A program made the translations under genes and the position numbers. Below, piece by piece: positions 46,500-59,700 of a DNA stretch of 64,000 nt. The stretch spans positions 14,168,302 through 14,232,301 of the forward strand of contig CM023534.1 in assembly GCA_013350335.1 (NCBI GenBank), given 5' to 3'. This DNA comes from Chimonanthus salicifolius. Lineage: Eukaryota > Streptophyta > Magnoliopsida > Laurales > Calycanthaceae. A model generated the notes under the pieces. It was not told where the DNA came from. It searched no databases and saw nothing but the letters and a program-made list of their open reading frames with translations. Numbering within the stretch: the first letter of the stretch is position 1; the number at the start of each line of letters is the position of its first letter.

Positions 46500-49400
46500 A
46501 GCCACACACAGTTTGTGGTGACAATTCCAGTTCCTACGTACTCACGTCATCTCATCAAAAATTACTTTGATGACTTTAAATTGTCTTTTCAATTTCTAAA
46601 ATTTTCACTAATACAAGGCCCATTAAGCTCCACGTAATGACTTTGTTGGAAAAATTTATTCATGAATATAATGCCCATTTTAAATTAAAAGGTTTATGTT
46701 TGGATATTTATACCCAACAAACCATATTTTAAAATTTTATCATTTTAAATTAATAATTTAATCCCTAAACTTTAAAGACGTTTAGAAACATTGAGACAGA
46801 CAAGTACAATTTAATTGGAAAGATTTTTAAAAATAATTAATTTTACTAGAATAATAATTCGATATTTTTAAACTATTTAAATTTTGAAACCTCTAAATTC
46901 ATTTTTATTTCTAAACTTTTCATCTCAATGTAGGTCTGCTTTGGCTCAATGTGTAGGTTTGTTTGAAAGGTGCATGTATACATAACAGACTCTTAACAAA
47001 AACTATGTTTTTAAGCCCCCTCAATTTTTTTTATCATTGAAAAATAGTCATATATATCTCTGATATTTTAAAATTTACCACGTTTTTATTAGAAAATACC
47101 AATTGTCGTTAATATCCACTATTGTAAATTCTCGATAAATAGTAATATCATAATAATATCTCGATAAATTTCTGATAAATTCCTGATAAAATACCGATGA
47201 ATTTCATATTGATATTTTATTTAGTATTTTTATTATATTTTAAATATTATATTTTCACGAGATTTTCCCATAAATTCTCGATAAAAATCCAAGAATTTAA
47301 AAATATCTCGATATTATCAATCGCCATTAATATCCCGAGACTGATATTTGTAACTATGATCGCAACCGGCATAATCTCAATTACCTGAGGATAAATTTTC
47401 AAGTTTTAGTTCTTAATTTAACCTTATTTTAAATCACAATGAATCATCTCATTATTTATTATATCTTTTTACATCACATCCCTCTTCAGTTTTTTTTTTT
47501 TTTTCTAGTTACATGCCCAAATCACATAGAATGTATTTTTCTCGATTTTAATCACATTAAATGTTAATTTAATCCATATAAGCATTTGAGAAATGTGACT
47601 CCTCTAAAAAGTCGTCTTAGAGGGAGAGTTTTATGCATGAATATGACTCCCATCTAAAATCACTTCAATTGAATAAATGATATTTTTTTTTATCTTCTAA
47701 CTTTCTATAACTTATATTTGTAATTTTTGTAAAAAAATTGCAAGACTAAAATGATGGGTTAGAATAAAAAGTTCACCAGTAACTTCTCTGTATTTTTTTT
47801 TTAAATATTATCATTATTATTTAAATTATTTATCGCATTATTTGACTATTATATTTTAGAATGACAAATGTTTTTATCTAATTGTACTATATTTTATTTA
47901 AAAATAGTATCAATTTTTTTTTTATAATCACTTGTAGGAAATTGCAAGAAAGTCAGAAAATAAAAAACCACGGCCATTAGAAGTTTAGAACACATCACTT
48001 AAGATCATGGGGGTTCGAACTTAACAACTTTCACTTTCTAAATCAGAAAATTACGAGTTAAACTACACCTATATACAATCCGACAAATATCTTAATAGAC
48101 CTAAATCAGCCAGTCATTTATTTGCCTTTTTTTGCTTCTGAATTTCTTTTTTTTTGGGTTGATTTATTCATTAATGGAGAAACAAACACGCAACACTCTT
48201 CCACATCATGTATTATTGCACATGTCAATGTCTCATACACCGTCAATTGATTTTATAAAAAAGTGTAACAATACTATGTTCCAAATTTGTCTAAGAAATT
48301 TGGACTGTAGTATTCAAATGATTGGGACACCATTTGGAATTGAAAGGCCAGTAGGCTGTGATTTTTTTTTAAAAAACTTAGTTGAACCATTTAATACATA
48401 TTTTTAGATAATTAAATAATCTAAAATTTCACAGTACTTTATAATTTCATCATTTCTAAAACTTCTCAAAAAAAATTAAAAGTACATTTATACTCTGTTT
48501 TTTTCATTTCAGTAATTGGAAAATACTAAGATTTAGTTTATAAAATTACCACAGAGTTTCATGTATATGCCATCTATTTCACAAAATTAATATATTTCAT
48601 GATATTTATTTTGAATAATAATAATAAGAATAATTACTGAAATTTTAATTCTAATTTTTCTATAACTAGTCAACTTTTTAGCTCCAATTGATTCTTCTCT
48701 ATTCTAAACTATGAAAAGGTGTGACAAAAATTTTCAACTCTTCTTGATGTTAGATGGGGCAAAATCTTAACTCGATTTCACCAAACCTGACACGAAATAA
48801 ACTTTGCTAGAGTTCAATAAAAATGTTAGATGTTGCAAAATCTTGTTTTGTAACTGTAAGCAGGGGTAATAATCTCAGTTGATACATTTATCGGCTGATA
48901 TCAGATATTTATCGTCGATATTTTTTTTTTAAAAAAAAAGAAAAAGTAGGAGAGAGAAATTTCTTGGCCGATAACGATATTTCCACCCATTAACTCTATA
49001 AGTAGGGGAAACTTGATATATTAACAATTTTATGAGAATCGATATTTTTTAATAAATCTATATAATATAAAATTAAAATTTTCTCTAGAACATTGGAACT
49101 TTTTCCATGGAAATTGCTATAAAAATTAATAATGTATCTTATAATAATATTATATAATTTTCTATAGATTCTTTCTCATAATTATAATTTAAAATAAACA
49201 ATTGCATTCTAACCGTAAAAAGTGAGATGAAGAAAAAAATATTTTTTACATGTAATTTTTTAATCCTAATAAATAAATAAAAATGTCAAGACGTATCTTC
49301 ATAAAATTCATAATTTGTTCCTATGTGAGATGAAGAAAAAATATTTCATATCCATATTGGACTATAAGACTAAATCTATTTTTAAATTCTAACTCATTTA

Positions 49401-50161
49401 CAATTGAACTCAACTAATTTAGGTCGGTTTAAATTAGGTCACAGTCTAACATTTGTAATTAAGTGCATAATTGGATTATAAATATTATATTGATATGGTT
49501 TAATCAAAGAGACATTTTTAAAAGCAAATCTCCACTTTAAAAATATATTTATGATAAAGAATTACTTTTAAAAAATCATCATATAGTGATATAAGAACAA
49601 GGAGAGTGTTTTATAGAGTATCGTCATATTTTAACTCAAATTAAAAAAAATATTGTGGACTAACCCATATTTTAAATTGATCAGATTAACCAACTAACAT
49701 TTGATAGTGGAGTGAGTCGGAATTGAATTCACCTAAGCAAGTTAAATTGAATGATATTTGATAATGATATGAAATTTATTAATTTTATAAATTTAAAAAA
49801 TTATTAGTACCAGGATTTATATAAAGTTAGTCTCGTAAAGCACATACAACCTTAAAATTTAAACAAATGAAAATAAATAATTGAAAAGAAGATTTTTATT
49901 CTCTATCAAATTTAATAAATTGAATCAAATAGATAAAATTTAAATAAAATTTTTATTTTATAATTATAGTGTTGAAAATGTTTCATTTATTTTAATAAAA
50001 TTATTTTTCTAATAAATTAATAAATTTAAAAAATAAAGATATTAGATTGAAATTTGATTTGCATTGAGTTTTATTCACAACTATCAAGCGGATTGAGAGG
50101 ACTATCCAAGAAAATAGAGACATGGATTTTATGAATATCACTAGGAGATCAAAGATTTTCA
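46500..50161. other. Gene-free AT-rich interval
   Basis: No coding gene supported. The stretch 47090-47380 has many CTCGATA and ATCTCGATAAAT phrases in both orientations and resembles a decayed relative of the GGCCGATA group. The ORF at 48132-48407 has no recognised domain. Interval 49400-49800 has GGTCGGTTTAAATTAGG phrases of the MITE-like kind. Confidence 0.4.
48861..48989. mobile_element. Probable short member of the GGCCGATA MITE group
   Basis: Begins CAGGGGTAATAATCTC and ends GATATTTCCACCCA, an approximate inverted repeat. The interior contains TTATCGGCTGATATC, an A-run and TTGGCCGATAACGATA. The flanking duplication is diverged (TAACTGTAAG and TAACTCTATAAG). Confidence 0.4.
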
Positions 50162-50279
50162 GATTTATAGGAAAAGGAGGTAAAATCAAATTTTTTGACC
50201 TCGACCGGCTCCTGCCAACTGATTTATAGGAAAAGGAGGTAAAATCAAATTTTTTGACCTCGACCGGCTCCTGCCAGCT
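50162..50279. repeat. 59-bp tandem duplication
   Basis: Two copies, 50162-50220 and 50221-50279, nearly identical; the last few bases differ. The unit contains AAAAGGAGGTAAAATC and CTCGACCGGCTCCTGCC. It is unique in the window. Confidence 0.92.
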
Positions 50280-50794
50280 CGTGTTCCCAGTCCTTTCACC
50301 TTCAACGGACACAACCTAGTTTAGTTTTGATTCCAACTTTACTTGACTTGTAAGTTGAGAGTTTTAACTTTACAGGATTGTGCCACGAGCTCATTGACTC
50401 AGTGTTTTATATTAATTTTATTAAATAAAAATATAGATTGTGATCATATTAATTATAAAAACATTTTCTATTTAAATATTTTTAATTATTTAATTTAAGC
50501 AAATGAAAATAACAGTTACTAGAAAACTCTATTTTAGTTATATATTTATTTAGTTTAAATTAAATAATTTTATTATATTTAATAATATAATTTTTGTATT
50601 AACTTTATATAATAAAATATTATTTATTTTAAATTGAGTTATGATGTCGGCCAGATTTTTTAGATAAGGTTTGTCTGTCTCTGCATTGATTGAGGAGTAT
50701 CATTTAGAGCTACCAAATTGTATTTCTCTTCTGCCATTGACGGGTATACCAGCCATTCACTTCTTGACACGTATAGCAATTTACGTATACCAAA

Positions 50795-52063
50795 CGGCAC
50801 GACTAAGTGGGTTATCATTTTTCTATCTCTATATATCCATTTTTAGATTTTATAGGAAAATTATCATTTTACCCCTATATTTTTCATTCATTTAAATAAA
50901 ATAAAATGTTCATTCATTTTGGCATTCATTTGAATGAATCACTTATTTAAATAAATACCACAGTGTAAATTCTATTCATTCGAATGAATGGGCTAAACAG
51001 TGTTCTTTATTACTGTTCAGCCCATTCATTCGAATGAATAATAATAGAAATGGCCTTCATTCGATCTGTTCATTCTGATGAACCGATCGTTCATTCGAAT
51101 GAAAAAGGAACTTGCTACCGTATGCATACTTATTTAAATAATAATTTTTTTTTTAAATTCTAAAGTTATTTTTTAAGTACTATGTATTTTTAAAATTTTT
51201 CAAATTGAATATCTAAACTAATTACAATAACCTGATAAAAATACTTTAAGATTTCAAGGTCTTTTGACACTCTCAAATGCTTTAAACACAGTATTTTACA
51301 AATAAGGGTATCCCTCGGCTGTACCGAAAACACATTTGGGAATATCAAAAGACCTTGAAGTCTTAAAGTATTTTTATCAAGTTATTGTAATTAGTCGGGA
51401 TATTCACTTTGAGAAATTTTGAAAATACACAGTGCATTAGTTAAATAATAAAATCTCCTTTAAAACTTTAAAGTTATTTGTTAAGCACTGTGTATTTCTA
51501 AAATTTCTCAAATTAAATGTCCCAACTAATTACGATAACCTGATAAAAATACTTTAAAACTTTAAGGTCTTTTGACACTCTCAAATGTGTTTTCGGTACA
51601 ACTGAGGGATACCCTTATTTGTAAAATACTGTGTTTTAAACATTTGGGAGTATCAAAAGACCTTTAAGTCTTAAAGTATTTTTATCAGGTTATTATAATT
51701 AGTATGGATATTCAATTTGAATTTTTTTAAAAATACACAGTACTCAAAAAATAACTTTAAAATTTTATTTTTTTATTATTTAAATAAATATGTATACTGT
51801 AGTAAGTTCCTTTCAATTCGAATGAACAAATTGAATGAAGTCGATTTTTATTACTATTCATTCGAATGAACCATCTGTTCATTCGAATGAATGGCTGAAC
51901 AATAATACGGAACACTGTTCAGCCCATTCATTCAAACGAATGGAATTTACACTACGGCATTCATTCGAATGAATGAAAAACGCAGGAACAAAATGATAAT
52001 TTTACCATAAAATCCAAAAACAGATGTGTAGAGGCAGAAAAATCAAGTGTCTGTAAGTCGCGC
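50795..52063. mobile_element. Foldback element with nested palindromes, 9-bp target duplication
   Basis: Flanked by TATACCAAA (50786-50794) and CATACCAAA (52064-52072). The ends CGGCACGACT...AGTCGCGC begin long imperfect inverted arms of about 350 bp. The arms contain many copies of the palindrome CATTCATTCGAATGAATG. Between the arms lie four copies of a module of about 150 bp (core CTGATAAAAATACTTTAA) in alternating orientation, so the centre is itself two inverted pairs. No coding capacity. The 9-bp duplication suggests Mutator-like transposition (inference). Confidence 0.85.
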
Positions 52064-54652
52064 CATACCAAAATTCATTTTATCCTTACGTACATTAAGA
52101 GAAGTAGAGAGCACATTGTTTTTAAAATCAACAGTTGATAAATCGTTTTATGTCATAATATGATTTAATTATGTTTAACTATTGGATAACTCACTTTTTA
52201 TTAGGTATGAACATAATAATATAATTTGCTGGTGCCTCTCTCAAATTCTCAATGACGGATGGCTAGGGCGGCGATCGGGAGAGACTCAGGTGACGGCAAA
52301 GGGGCGTAGAGTGATGGCATTGGCCTACTGCAAATCCAAGCAGAGAAGAGGGCTGAGGGAGAGAATTGAGAGAGAAGATTGAGTGAGAAAGAGTGAAATC
52401 CGGATAGAGGAGAGGATTGAGAAAATTGAAAGAGAAGATTGAGTGAGAGAGAGTGTGAACCGAGAGAGGAAAGATATGAGAGACCGAAAGAAGGAGTTGA
52501 GAGAGTGGCGAGAGAGAACAATGGTTATGCGGGGTGGCGAGAGAGTTACTTGGGATGATTGAAATGATCAAACCACATGAACAAGTGTCAATTTCTTACG
52601 TGAAGTAGTTACTTGGTATTTTTTCCCCTCAAAACTTGTTCAGAATACTAAAATGTTCACCTTAATTTCTGTAAAAAAAATATATTGAAGAAATCCAATT
52701 TCTTTTCAACGATAATCTGATTGTATTCCCTTAATCCCTACTTATCATAGATAGGTGTATGTACAAACAAGTGAGACTTTATTTATCTAATTTTAAATTA
52801 AATACATGAATAAGTAGAAATTTTAAAAGTTAATATAAAAGTAAAAATCTCATCTAAGTCATACTCCAATGATCTCCTACTGATCTGCAATTACTTTTTT
52901 TATATGTATAAACTTTAGATTTAAGTGTATACTTTTCCATCAGACCTAAAGAATGCGAATAAAAAGTAAGCCCTACCTAAGGGTGTATAAAGAAACGTAT
53001 AACATAATTTTGCATGCACAGTAATCTTTTATAAAATAAGAAGACAAAGTGGGGTAATTTATTGGAAAATACAATTTTTAAACTATTGAAAAATATACAT
53101 ATAATCTACTTTTAGGTAAAAATTTAGTTTTATATCAAAAATGTGTAAAACTATACTTTAAAATTGAGATGGAAATCTTGATCGTGGGCTCTACGGTGGC
53201 TTTTTTTTTTAAAAAAAAATTCTCTCATTTATTGTAATGACATTGGTGTAAATCATAGTTCAAAATTCTAAAATCATAATTTAGATTCAACTTATTAATT
53301 CGTTCGATTCAAAATTCTATTGAATTGTGTCAATTCGGATTAACTCAGCTATTTTTTTTTTAATTTTAAAACTTTAATATAAATAAAATTTAATACAAAA
53401 ATCCATGTGAATGTTGATAAATTGGTAAACAACTATCTTGGTTTACCTTGATACGCCGGTTGTGAGTTCTCCCGCTCTCTCATTCAACATTTTCAACCGA
53501 GTTATTGAGACCATGAAACGAACTTTTGAGAAATATAGGTGTCGATTTTCTTTAAAAAATTATTAGGGTTATACGTTAGATATAATATTTGGTTAATATG
53601 TATTGGCTAGATATCGGTTGTACAACATAATATCGATCTATATAATTTTTTTAATTTTTATAAAAAATTGTTTTGACCATTTTTTAGTTGAATCTTAAAT
53701 TGGTATGATCTAAGAAAGTCTGGAAGCATGAAAGACATTTATCAATTACAAACTTTTTTCTCTTAAGATTTTTTCCATTTTAAGTTATTCTCATCATTTA
53801 TTTTTAATTTTTGTTATAACTTAATCCTAAATTTTAATTTTTTTTTGCAAAAATAATTTAATGAAATAACATTGTGTGCTTATGAATTCAATGGAGATAT
53901 CTTAATGTGATTGATATAGTTTGTACTGGTGTCGGTATGATTTTCTAAGTTTTTTTTTTCAAAAATTAATGAAAGTCAAGTTTCCTTAGATAATTCTCAT
54001 TGAGATTTCTTGTGAAAAAGTTAATGAAATGATATACAGACGTTTTTGAAATTAAATGAAGAGCTCTTAATGCGATTTATATAGTTCTCAGAGTGTTTTT
54101 GTGATTTTTCTAATATCCCAACAGTTTTATGAAATTCAAAATTTTTTACAATAAAAAAATAATGAATTGTAATAGAACATATATGTCATTATGGATCATG
54201 GAGACTATAAATTTCATATTAGGTGTTTTCTCATGTTAATCTTCCTCTTTTAGAATGTTAGACATTTTTCAAATTTCTAAGACATATTTTATTTGCATCG
54301 AAATCTCACTCTCAAGGGTCGACTACTTCATAAAAATGACAGTTTTTTTAAATAAAATATGCTCAGCTCTATATTCTCTATTCGTCTAAACTTTTAATAA
54401 AGAAAAAAAAATTGAGGAAAGTGAAACTATATTGACGACGATAACTATCAGCCTAATGAATTTTGTACCCTTGCTTGAGACTATGAAATTGTGTGAGATG
54501 ATAGAAAATTTCATACATAAGACAATTTAAGGAAAAATCATTCATCTAATTATCATATATTTGTGAATGAGTCATAAAAAATAATTTACACTAATTAAAA
54601 TTTCAAAATCTAAAATTACATAGTTAAAATTATTAGATGGGTCAAATTTCAC
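52064..54652. other. Gene-free interval with a GA-rich block
   Basis: At 52340-52520 a GA-rich block has two copies of GAGAGAAGATTGAGTGAGARAGAGTG about 60 bp apart; ORFs there are low-complexity and not supported. The rest is AT-rich with no delimited element. Confidence 0.4.
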
Positions 54653-54661
54653 GCTCCTATC

Positions 54662-55152
54662 CAGGGGTTTAAAAATCGGCTAGGCCGCATATCGGCCGAT
54701 ATTTTGGCCGATAATTTTATCTCTCTTACCGATATCGGCATTTTCTCTCTCCTCCGATATCAGAACCGTGAAAAAACCGCAAAAAATCGTGACGAACCGT
54801 GAAAAACTGCAAAAAACCGCAAAAAAACCGTGAGAACCCGTGAAAACCGTAAACCCTGAACCGCGAAAAATCGTGAAAAACCGCAAAAAACCGTGAGAAC
54901 CCGTGAAAACCGTAAACCCTGAACCGCGAAAAACCGTGTAAAAACCGTAAAAAACCGTATCGGTGTTTTAAAAAAAAAAATAATTTTAAATACCGATATT
55001 GTGACCGATATTTCGGACCGAATATCGGCCATATCGGCCGATATTCGGTATGTACAGGCCGATACTTATCGTATCGGCCGATATTACTCGGTGTTAAAAA
55101 AGCCGATATATATCGGCCGATACGATATGTATCGGCCGATATTTGTACCTTA
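54662..55152. mobile_element. MITE of the GGCCGATA-rich group with internal minisatellite
   Basis: Flanked by the 9-bp direct repeat GCTCCTATC (54653-54661 and 55153-55161). It starts CAGGGGTTTAAAAATCGGC, and its right end reads TAAGGTACAAATATCGGCC on the opposite strand, so the termini are imperfect inverted repeats. Outer parts hold many ATCGGCCGATAT palindromes. The centre is a CCGTGAAAAACCGC-type array with a 63-bp tandem duplication (54828 and 54891). Long minus-strand ORFs (RFFTVF, FAVQGLRFSRVLTVF) come from the array. Confidence 0.8.
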
Positions 55153-55161
55153 GCTCCTATC

Positions 55162-56741
55162 ATCCTATATATTTTTTATATATCTCAACTAAATTTTTAT
55201 GTATCATCGTCGTTTAAATAATTTATCTTATCCAACTGAAGTAAAGTATATGGACGAAGACTAGCGAGGGATGGATTCATCGTTAAGAAAGTGGCATTTA
55301 AGATTGGATTACCAAAAGATTCCACTAAAGTGTTTGTCTATCGAATTATCGAATGTAGTGAATTTTGACGCACCTCTGGATATCCTTACCTCACATTAGA
55401 TACTAATAGTGATATGTTATTAAATTATGATATTAATTATTATGATACCAATATTACCAATCTAATAAATATTAATTAACTAATAATATATAAATAATAA
55501 TATTGGTCATTTATGACAATTATCTTAAAGGATATATAACATAATAATATTATCAAAATGAATGTGTTAATAATATTATTATTCATATTCATTCTTATGT
55601 TATTAATAATTTGAATATTTACATATTTTTAATGTAAATACTATCTTTCCAATAATCTTTACAATTAAGATCAATCCGTAACTGATATGTATCTTAGAAT
55701 TAATTAAAGATTATTATATGTTGATATTTTATAATTTAAATGAATGTAATAATTTCATATCTATATAATAATTTTTTCTTAAAATTTTATTTAACTTATT
55801 AATTAATAATTTAATATTATTTATAATTTTTATATTAATGATACCGATTTAAATGAGTTTCACTACGATTTAACCTTATTGCCAACTGTCTGTATAAATT
55901 TGGGTAGTTCAGCCACCCACCAAGACTCAAAAAGTTTTTGTCAACTGCCACTGATCCAAAATTCGAAATATAGCACTCCATGGTGTGTGTGGTTCACCTT
56001 ATTAATTGCGTGCCTTCATCATAATGGAAGTGTCGGATATTCGAATAATGCTTATTAGAATAAAAAAAAATAATTACTAGTTGTGGCCAACAATCATAAG
56101 AGAACTAAACCCAATCAACATTAGAATAACTGTTTATTATAAAATGAGGTTGATATTAATAAAACAATCCACGGCCAACATCTTTTATGTGAGAAAGAAA
56201 TAATTTTTTAGAAGATAGAACAACTTTGGTCACGAGAAATAACGAAGGAGTCCGAGATCCTTAATATTCCTTATAGAAAACATAATGGTACATGTGACAA
56301 GATATATAAACACAAAATGGTTTCACTAGCAATGAGAGAAGCCATGGTTTAACAAGGCATTGCCTAAATTTGTGAATCGTCCATTTTTGGTAAAACAAAC
56401 TTCAAATTAAGTTAAACCATTGTTCTAATATTCAATATCATCCATTAGAAATTGCAACCACTTATAGATTTCTAAAATCTTTAAAATTATCAATAGTAGT
56501 TTGTCATATTTAGAAATGATAAATATCTCCCGTACTCATTTAATAAAATTTGAAAATTTAAAATATGAATAGTGAAGATGCAGAGTCTAATCTCTTAGAT
56601 ATATATAACCATTTGACTGTCAATAATTCTGATGCCAATCATGAAATGAGAGGTGGATATCAATAAAGATTATCGTATCGTCTTAATTTATTTAGAAATC
56701 AATACACTTGTTAGCAATAATAGGATTCATTGAGACAATTC
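55162..56741. other. Intergenic DNA downstream of the reductase gene
   Basis: AT-rich, no gene or clear repeat seen. It should contain the 3' untranslated region of the minus-strand reductase gene next to 56741. Confidence 0.4.
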
Positions 56742-59700
56742 CTAAATGAATTGATCGAGGAAATCATCAACCTTGGTGTACTTTATGTGGGGATAAAGCT
56801 CAGAGGCCTCCACTCCAGCTGATGGTTCGATTTCGAAGTTGGTTAGTTCTCCTTTCAAGAAGCATGTATAAGCTATGGCTAAGAAAAAATCCATTGGAGG
56901 ATGGGCCTCTACATAAAGAAAAAGGGAAAAATTAGCAATTACTAAATTATAATTCAATTGGTTGATAATAAGATGATTATTAGAATAACAAATAAAACAA
57001 ATATTTAATCATTCCTTGTATTATATTCAAGTACAGATATAGAAACACTTTCAAGTATGAATTTCCGTCTCAAGTAAGAATATAGAAACATGTCCTAATA
57101 GACTATTTTTTCTTCTCCATAATGATGGAAAATGCAGAGCATGAAAATGTTAAGAGGGTGGCTCAATTCCACCAAACAAGAGGGGAGTACCGTGTAAAGC
57201 AACTTAGGGACAATTGCCATAGTGGGAATAGAAGCTAATCATAGAAGATCGAATGGGATTGGTAAGTTGGGACACACGACAATTGCTAAGCATGGGATGA
57301 CCACCGACTGATAAACATACATAAAAGGGTGGTGGGTCGAGAGAGGGAACTCATGCCAATTGAGAGCAGCGTGAAGTCTCAGGAGAAGACAGTGTTTCAG
57401 CAGAGAAGGGTGTGTTTTGTCTAGACCATTGGCTGCTGGACATTGGGTAAAAAGCCTTGGTTCAGAAGGTGACAACAACTACATTGTGGTGGTGTTGCTA
57501 GCAACGCACAACGCCAACGTCATTGCTTGGGAAACATTTTGCTGGCAGTAAAAGGTGAAGGAATTAGAGCAGACGGTGCTACAAACAGGGTTTGCGTTTG
57601 TCTATTAGTTCATTATCTCTTGTAATTTCTCTCTCAATAATATAATTTACACACTTTGTGGACGTAGGTCAAAAGGTGGGCCGAACCACATAAAATTGTC
57701 GGTGTTCTTGTGTTGATTTTATTTCGATATTATTTTGGGTGTGTTTATTTTTACTAATAAACGTTAACAGAAAAATGGACCCCTTCTCTCTTTTTCTATG
57801 ACATAAGAAACCTCTATTAAAAACATAAAAAAATTAGACATTTTCCTCTTTCTTCTAAAGAATCTATTTTTATGGAGGAGAATAGAAAAATTAATGAAGA
57901 AGATAAGGAGATTTTTCTTGCTTTTTTTTTTTTTTAAATGATTCATATATTAATAGATAGAAGCACCAGATGTGCAAATAAAAGAAGAATACAAACCAAA
58001 GCTGAGAGGAAACCTTCCACCACTACAACGAAAGAGAACTAAAGTATATCAAGATAATTCAACATATTCTTTCCATGCACGTAAAATGTCAGACATATAA
58101 TATTCTGGAACTCCAGAAGAGAGGCGGCCCAAGATGCACACATGGTGATGCTAGCAACCACACTAGTGGATTCAATTGTGCTTTTGAACAATATCATATT
58201 ACGTTCCCACCACAGGTTCCAAAGAGTAACAAATAAAGAAATCTGCCACAGAGGAACACTTAGGAGAGACAGAGGTAATGTTCCAAGCAAAGGACGACTC
58301 AGCCACCGAAGATAGCATGACCCAAGCCAAACCAAACTGGGCGACTGATAGAACTCAACACAGTAGAAGACAAGGAGAAGTAGATGATTTGACTCTTCAG
58401 AGGCAAGAAGACAAAAGGGGCAAGCCCTAACCAAAGTTGTTCTTCTTTTCCACAAGTGATCTTGGAGTCAAGTTTTTCCCCAATCTAGCCGTCCAAAGGA
58501 AGTCAATTGCTCTTAGCGGTGCTTAGGAAACATAAATCTTGGGGGTTAACCATGGTCGTACCAAAAGTCTAGTGAATCCACGTGTAGAATGACTTGACAG
58601 AGAAAAGTCCGGTCTTGTCAAGGCCACCAGAGGAGATTGTCCTCCTTAGTCGTGCGGATTCTACAAGATGAGATTGTAAAAATAAGATCTGAGAAGGAAT
58701 TTGCTTCAAAGTTAGGAAGGTTACGACGAAGAGGGATTTTCCAAACGACATGGTCACCAGTACTAGAGTCAAAATCGGAGATGGTTCCGTGCGGCCTCAG
58801 AGATAGGTGGTAAATAGAAGGAAATCGAGACGCCAAGGTAGAGTTATCAATCCAAGGTGCAGTCCAGAATTTAATTCTGTCACCACACCCAGCCTTTAAC
58901 CTGATACCTTCTATAAATTTGTCAACACAAGCAACAATAACATGCCACATACCGGAGGCTCTGTTTCGAGGCAGGATTGATATCCCAGCCAAACCTTCCC
59001 AACCTATACTTACAATTAATGATCTACTTCCAAGGAGCATCATCATCAATACCTAACCTCCAAAGCTACTTAGTAAGAAAGCAATGTTGATGGCCTTGAT
59101 TGGAAGCACCCCCAAACCTCCAGCAACAGTGGGGAGACAAACTTGATCCCAATGAACAAGATGATATTTCCTCGTATCCTCGTTATCACCCCAAAGGAAG
59201 TTCCTCATGATCTTTTCCATCGACTAAATTACTTTTTGGAGGCATCTGAAGTAGACAGGCAGAGCATTGAGGACATACTTGAGTAGGATGATCCGTCCAC
59301 CGAAAGACAAATACTTTCCTTTCCACGAGGCAAGGCGCTTGCTAAACTTATGGATGATGGGCTCCCATAAAGAGAAACCGAGAGAGCTAATGCAAATAGG
59401 CAATCCCAAATAAGTAGAAGGAAGAGCATGAGAAATACATCCTAGAAGATCAGATAGAGAAGTAAGCACATTGTTGTCCAAGTTGATGCAATAGACTTCA
59501 GTCTTTAAGTAATTGATCCGGAGGGAAGATGCCAACTCAAACCACCTAAGAATGCACTGAAGGTTCATAACATACTCCTCATTAGCCTCACAAAAAATAA
59601 TAGTATCTCCACAAACTATAAATGATTGATCTGCAAAGAAGAGGCCCCAATTCTGAATCCATGAATAAGGTTGAAATCTGCCGCTTTGAAGACGAGGAGG

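Noticed and set aside
52182..52571. ORFs rich in Ser/Leu or Arg/Glu
   Set aside because: Low-complexity GA-rich repeat with no domain or conserved start.
54726..55163. Minus-strand ORFs with repeated RFFAVQGLRFSRVLTVF
   Set aside because: Translation of the CCGTGAAAAACCGC array in a MITE; its 63-bp repeat unit, a multiple of three, keeps the frame open.
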